Shown here in pieces: positions 60,846 through 64,000 of a stretch of 64,000 nt of DNA. Position 1 is the stretch's first letter. The number at the start of each line of letters is the position of its first letter. Position numbers and translations under genes: made by a program. Origin of the DNA: Paucibacter sp. KBW04 (lineage in GTDB: Bacteria; Pseudomonadota; Gammaproteobacteria; Burkholderiales; Burkholderiaceae_C); assembly GCF_003852425.1 (NCBI RefSeq), contig NZ_QAJN01000012.1:120009-184008 (forward strand), read 5' to 3'. Under the pieces are notes generated by a model. The model was given only the letters and a program-made list of their open reading frames with translations. It was not told the origin of the DNA and searched no databases.

Positions 60846-61487
60846 TCAGGTCCCTTGCACATAGGGATTGCTGCGCCGTTCGCGGCCAAAGGTGCTTTCA
60901 GGGCCGTGGCCGGGGATGAACACCGTTTCATCTCCCATGGGCCAGAGCCGCTCGGTGATGGACTTGATCAAGGTGGCATGGTCGCCACCGGGAAAGTCGG
61001 TGCGGCCAATGCTGCCCGCGAACAGTACATCACCCACAAAAGCCCGCTGGACCGCGGCGGAGTGAAACACCACATGGCCCGGTGTGTGGCCGGGGCAGTG
61101 GCGCACGACCAAAGTCTGATTGCCAATCTGCACGGTGTCGCCATCCGCCAGCCAACGGGTGGGTGTGAAGCTCTCCGCCGGTGGGAAGCCAAACATCTGG
61201 CTCTGCTTGGCCAGGCCATCGATCCAGAACTGGTCGCCCGGATGCGGGCCGATGATGGGCAGATTCAGCTCCCGCGCCAACTGCCCCGTGCCGCCCGCAT
61301 GGTCGATATGGGCATGGGTCAGCCACAGCGCCTTGAGGGTCAGGTCTTGCGCCTTCACGGCGGCCAGCAGCTTGGGCAGATCACCGCCCGGGTCGATCAG
61401 CGCCGCATCGCGCGTCTCATCGCACCAGACCAAGGAGCAGTTTTGTTGAAAGGGCGTGACGGGGAGGGTGAGGTAGCGCAGGGGCAT
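60846..61487 (-). CDS. Metallo-beta-lactamase fold hydrolase, glyoxalase II-like
   Basis: A 213-residue MBL-fold hydrolase. Start MPLRYLTLPVTPFQQNCSL at 61487 is the family N-terminus. Metal site THAHIDHAGG (HxHxDH), HCPGHTPGHV, GDVLFAGSIGRTDFPGG and PGHGPESTFGRE are present. This is the short YcbL-like type, which can cleave lactoylglutathione; persulfide dioxygenase is less likely because of the motif set. Confidence 0.92.
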   Translation of the reverse strand: MPLRYLTLPVTPFQQNCSLVWCDETRDAALIDPGGDLPKLLAAVKAQDLTLKALWLTHAHIDHAGGTGQLARELNLPIIGPHPGDQFWIDGLAKQSQMFGFPPAESFTPTRWLADGDTVQIGNQTLVVRHCPGHTPGHVVFHSAAVQRAFVGDVLFAGSIGRTDFPGGDHATLIKSITERLWPMGDETVFIPGHGPESTFGRERRSNPYVQGT

Positions 61488-61593
61488 GGGGGGATGGGCA
61501 ACTCGGGATTGGCTTGTTTTGGAAACATCGGAGCGAAGGTCGCTTGGGATCAAAGCCGAGCACTTTGTCTCTCGGCTGCGCAGGCAAGTGCGC

Positions 61594-62088
61594 TCAGTTC
61601 GACACCTTGGCTTCAGCCATTGCCTCTTTGATGGCTGCCATCATTTTTGGCAAGAACGATTGCATCAGCGATTGCGACAGCGCGACCGACTTTTGCATCA
61701 CGACGGGCATCTTGTTCACAAAAGCTTGTCCAGTAGGGCTCGCGTAGAACGCAAGCAATCCGTCGATCTCTTCTTGGTCAAAGGTTTCTTGGTAAAGCTG
61801 TACATAAAGCGGTTTCATTTTTTGCCAATTCATGTCCTCTCGCACGATTGCTACAAACTTGGGAGGCACTGCATCGAGAACGCGTTGTTGTTCCGAGCTG
61901 AGTTGCTTGCCAATGACGGCCTGTCTCATTGTCTGGCGCATCGACTGTTCAATGCCGCCGTACATGGAGTCCAACAAGGACTCGGACTTCGTTGCCACCA
62001 GGAGTTTCTCAATGGACTCTTGACTGGCTGGCGCGGCATTTGCGTTCAGCGCTGCAAAGAGAATGGCAAGGGCAAAGAGAATTCGCAT
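61594..62088 (-). CDS. DUF2059 protein, exported
   Basis: A 164-residue protein with a signal peptide (MRILFALAILFAALNANAAP) and the DUF2059 region (KPLYVQLYQETFDQEEIDGLLAFYASPTGQAFVNKMP), the typical length and layout. Function unknown. Codon use is less GC-rich than in most neighbours. Confidence 0.88.
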   Translation of the reverse strand: MRILFALAILFAALNANAAPASQESIEKLLVATKSESLLDSMYGGIEQSMRQTMRQAVIGKQLSSEQQRVLDAVPPKFVAIVREDMNWQKMKPLYVQLYQETFDQEEIDGLLAFYASPTGQAFVNKMPVVMQKSVALSQSLMQSFLPKMMAAIKEAMAEAKVSN

Positions 62089-62221
62089 AAGGTTTCTTCC
62101 TGATCCGGGAGAGGTGAAAGGCAGTGCAAACGGTCACGGGGCTGATTGTTAAACATCTCTAGCCGCCTCTAGGGCATGCACATAGGTGCTTCACGCTCTT
62201 GGCCTCCCTTTTGTAGCCTGC

Positions 62222-62857
62222 TCAAGCTTCAATCGTCGACACAGCCAACTTGATCCCCAGCGCGCCCATGATGGCCCCGGCCGATCGGTCCACCCATGCC
62301 TTGTAGCGCAGATAGCGGCCTCTTGGGCCCTGGGCCGACAAAGCGGTCGCCACCACGGCGTACCAGCCAGCCTCGATGAAAAACACCAGGGTGATGAGCG
62401 CGAGGTTGTATTGAATGCTGGGTGAACTTGGCAAGAAGGCCGCGAAAACGCTGGCATACACGATGGCGGTTTTGGGATTGCTGATTTGTGTTGCAAGGCC
62501 AAGCAGCAGGTAGCGACGGCTGGGTATGGCGCTTTCCGATGGCCCATCGGCGCCGACCTCAAGCGCTTGCCGCGCTCCTTGCCAAATGCGAAAGCCCAGG
62601 TAGGCGAGATACAGGCCGCCTACGACTTTCAGCGCGAGATAGAGCAGCGGAACGGCCAAGAAGACAAGGTTCAAACCGAGCAGAGAGGCGATCGCAAACA
62701 GCATGGCGCCGAGGCCCATGCCGAGCGCCGCATTCAAACCCTTGGCGCGCCCCGCCGAGGCCGCCGTTCTTGCGACCATGATGAAACTCGGCCCTGGGCT
62801 TGCCGCACCGATGCATAGTGCGGCTGCGATACCCAGGAATGAGGTGACTTCGTTCAT
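62222..62857 (-). CDS. LysE/RhtB-family amino acid exporter
   Basis: A 211-residue inner-membrane exporter with six helices. SPGPSFIMVARTAASAGRAKGL is the family signature, followed by KVVGGLYLAYLGFRIWQGAR and LATQISNPKTAIVYASVFAAFLP. Probably exports an amino acid or derivative; the substrate is not determinable. 30 bases from the DUF1801 gene on the same strand. Confidence 0.92.
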   Translation of the reverse strand: MNEVTSFLGIAAALCIGAASPGPSFIMVARTAASAGRAKGLNAALGMGLGAMLFAIASLLGLNLVFLAVPLLYLALKVVGGLYLAYLGFRIWQGARQALEVGADGPSESAIPSRRYLLLGLATQISNPKTAIVYASVFAAFLPSSPSIQYNLALITLVFFIEAGWYAVVATALSAQGPRGRYLRYKAWVDRSAGAIMGALGIKLAVSTIEA

Positions 62858-62887
62858 GCTTGCTTGCTCCGTCGTTTGTGTTGGGCG

Positions 62888-63271
62888 CTACTTCTTGTGC
62901 TGGCTAGGGGGCCGGCCAGCCAGGTGCTCCAAGTTGTAGAGGACGAGCTTTCGGATGAGCGCAAGCGGTGGGTCTTGGCTCAGCGGGACTTGAATGGTGC
63001 CCTTGGAGGTCTTGTAGCCCTCGAGCTCTGCGGCGAAGGCTTCCATGGCCGCGGCTCCGGGGTAGAGGCCGATATGTGTCTTGAAGGCGGCGTAGTGAAA
63101 GATGTTTTTGCGCATTGAAAAAGTGGGAATGCCATAACTGATCTTCTCCACGGCCTGCGGGGCAAGAGCCCTCACTTCGCGCCTGATGATCGTGAGCTTG
63201 GTCTGTACATCTGCGGAAAACGCCGCGATGTATTCGTCAACGGCCGAGGCGGAGGATTGGGCTGTGCTCAT
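62888..63271 (-). CDS. DUF1801 (iron chaperone-like) protein
   Basis: A 127-residue DUF1801 protein. The ATG at 63271 starts MSTAQSSASAVDEYIAAFSA; the longer open frame upstream is spurious. Blocks: LTIIRREVRALAPQAVEKISYGIPTFSM and HYAAFKTHIGLYPG. The fold is YdhG/frataxin-like; the family has been linked to surface stress and iron. Ends with RPPSQHKK. Confidence 0.88.
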   Translation of the reverse strand: MSTAQSSASAVDEYIAAFSADVQTKLTIIRREVRALAPQAVEKISYGIPTFSMRKNIFHYAAFKTHIGLYPGAAAMEAFAAELEGYKTSKGTIQVPLSQDPPLALIRKLVLYNLEHLAGRPPSQHKK

Positions 63272-63348
63272 GAAAAAACGAAGTCGCTGGGAAGTATGGG
63301 TGGGCGCTTGGCGAATCCTGTCCAAATGATTGAGCGAATGGCTCAGGC

Positions 63349-63756
63349 TCAGCGGGCCGCTGCCGCTGGATCCATCCACAAGGCCGCCCACATATGCCCA
63401 TCGGGATCGGCCAGATCGCGGGTGTACATAAAGCCGTGGTCTTCCATGGGGTTCACATCGGCTTGCCCGCCATGGGCGGCAGCGGCCTCGTTCATCGCGT
63501 CGACGGCGGCGCGGCTCTCCAGAGCCAGAGAGAGCATCAGCGCGCAGGAACCTGCGGGCGGGAAGGGGCGTTGGGTGAAGCTGCGCCATTTGGCATGGGT
63601 GACCAGCATGACTTGAACCGCTTCATTCCAGATCAGGGCGGCGCCCTCTTCACCGCTGAGCTGCGGGTTCAGGCTGAAGCCCAGGGCTTGGTAGAAGGCG
63701 CTTGAGACGCTGAGATTGGCGACTGGGAGGCTGATGAAGAGAACTTTGGTGCTCAT
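63349..63756 (-). CDS. VOC family (glyoxalase/bleomycin resistance-like) protein
   Basis: A 135-residue vicinal-oxygen-chelate protein, family-typical length. MSTKVLFISLPVANLSVSSAFYQALGF is the first betaalphabeta module, followed by a second with EDHGFMYTRDLADPDGHMWAALWMD. It is the PhnB-like or 'glyoxalase-like' type; enzymatic role not known. The upstream extension of the frame lacks coding character, so the ATG at 63756 is used. Confidence 0.9.
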   Translation of the reverse strand: MSTKVLFISLPVANLSVSSAFYQALGFSLNPQLSGEEGAALIWNEAVQVMLVTHAKWRSFTQRPFPPAGSCALMLSLALESRAAVDAMNEAAAAHGGQADVNPMEDHGFMYTRDLADPDGHMWAALWMDPAAAAR

Positions 63757-63835
63757 GGCTTGCTCCTGAAGCGCAGTGCGTCTGGCGTACTGCAATTTGC
63801 AGGATAGCGCTTCCGTGTGGAATCGCACCAGTCGG

Positions 63836-63847
63836 GGTCAGGTCTTG
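63836..63847 (+). repeat. Intergenic copy of the GGTCAGGTCTTG word
   Basis: Exact copy preceded by GG and followed by CCC, shared with the pncA-like copy over GGGGTCAGGTCTTGCCC. It sits in the gap before the partial gene at the window end. Confidence 0.5.
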
Positions 63848-63963
63848 CCCTAGCTCAACAACTGGCGCTGTTTGAGCAATTGAGATTTTTCACTATTGCC
63901 TTTTCCAGACAAATCGACTGTGCGGGCAGACTATGATCCGCCGCTTTCACAAAAAAGATAACG

Positions 63964-64000
63964 ATGAATTTAAACGGAGTGCTGGGCGGCCTCTTGCGTT
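63964..64000 (+). CDS. Start of a gene running off the window
   Basis: Only 12 codons are visible, MNLNGVLGGLLR, after AAAAGATAACG. TATGAT at 63932-63937 could be its -10. The glycine/leucine-rich start recalls YebE/DUF533-type proteins, but that is a guess from very few residues. Confidence 0.4.
   Translation, partial: MNLNGVLGGLLR

Noticed and set aside
1-64000. Prophage, conjugative element or CRISPR-Cas
   Set aside because: No integrase, capsid, terminase, relaxase or cas genes were found on either strand.

Overview
The window is a GC-rich, gene-dense bacterial chromosome segment. It has tightly packed genes on both strands, many 4-base ATGA overlaps and no rRNA or tRNA gene that I can see. 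The gene content points to a Burkholderiales betaproteobacterium, possibly of the Roseateles/Paucibacter/Rubrivivax kind: a phasin gene, a LivK-H-MG-F transporter, an MlaD/PqiC-type lipid transporter, a homodimeric aceE with a three-lipoyl PDH set, a rhodoquinone gene rquA, and a folD / two-component / aceE neighbourhood. The taxon is an inference from gene families, not a database result.

Layout. 0-1.4 kb: a partial ornithine cyclodeaminase gene, divergent from an Lrp/AsnC regulator, with palindromes between them. 1.4-4.5 kb: rsgA preceded by a short unannotated promoter / 23-codon ORF / terminator unit, a small membrane protein with an HExxH-like motif, and a single gene fusing a TIR domain to a DNA/RNA non-specific (NUC1) nuclease, which is the best defence-type candidate here. 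4.5-8.0 kb: a four-gene lipid ABC transporter (MlaE-, MlaF-, MlaD- and PqiC-like). 8.1-10.2 kb: NAD salvage (nicotinamidase-like, pncB). 10.2-12.5 kb: a VIT-like membrane protein and a patch of lower GC with two orphan lipoproteins. 12.5-18.2 kb: RidA-like protein, penicillin acylase, patatin, Lon-N-like protein and DUF3667. 18.2-22.3 kb: a phasin with a well-defined promoter and paired operator-like palindromes, then a coupled operon of a histone-deacetylase-like enzyme, a thioesterase, a nitroreductase and a 2-hydroxyacid dehydrogenase. 22.4-33.3 kb: small DUF proteins, a ClsC-like phospholipase D, a DUF1501/DUF1800 pair, a 169-bp palindromic repeat element, rmuC, an MFS carrier, a solute-binding protein and a RIO-type kinase.

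33.6-38.6 kb: branched-chain amino acid ABC transporter in which LivM and LivG are one polypeptide. 38.6-46.5 kb: hydrolase, OmpR-type two-component pair, DJ-1/PfpI protein, M3 oligopeptidase, folD and a FixJ-like regulator. 46.5-55.8 kb: PAS histidine kinase divergent from the pyruvate dehydrogenase operon aceE-aceF-lpdA, which ends in a strong terminator. 55.85-56.5 kb: a REP-associated tyrosine transposase (RAYT) flanked by inverted GTAG-headed REP sequences. 56.6-64 kb: two LiaF-like membrane proteins, a POT peptide transporter, rquA overlapping a small membrane-anchored protein, an MBL hydrolase, DUF2059, LysE, DUF1801 and VOC genes, and the first bases of another gene.

Most of the window is housekeeping. 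The points most worth a second look are the TIR-nuclease fusion, the RAYT/REP unit and other repeat families (including the 12-mer GGTCAGGTCTTG, found seven times), the unit upstream of rsgA, the phasin operators, and the rquA overlap.
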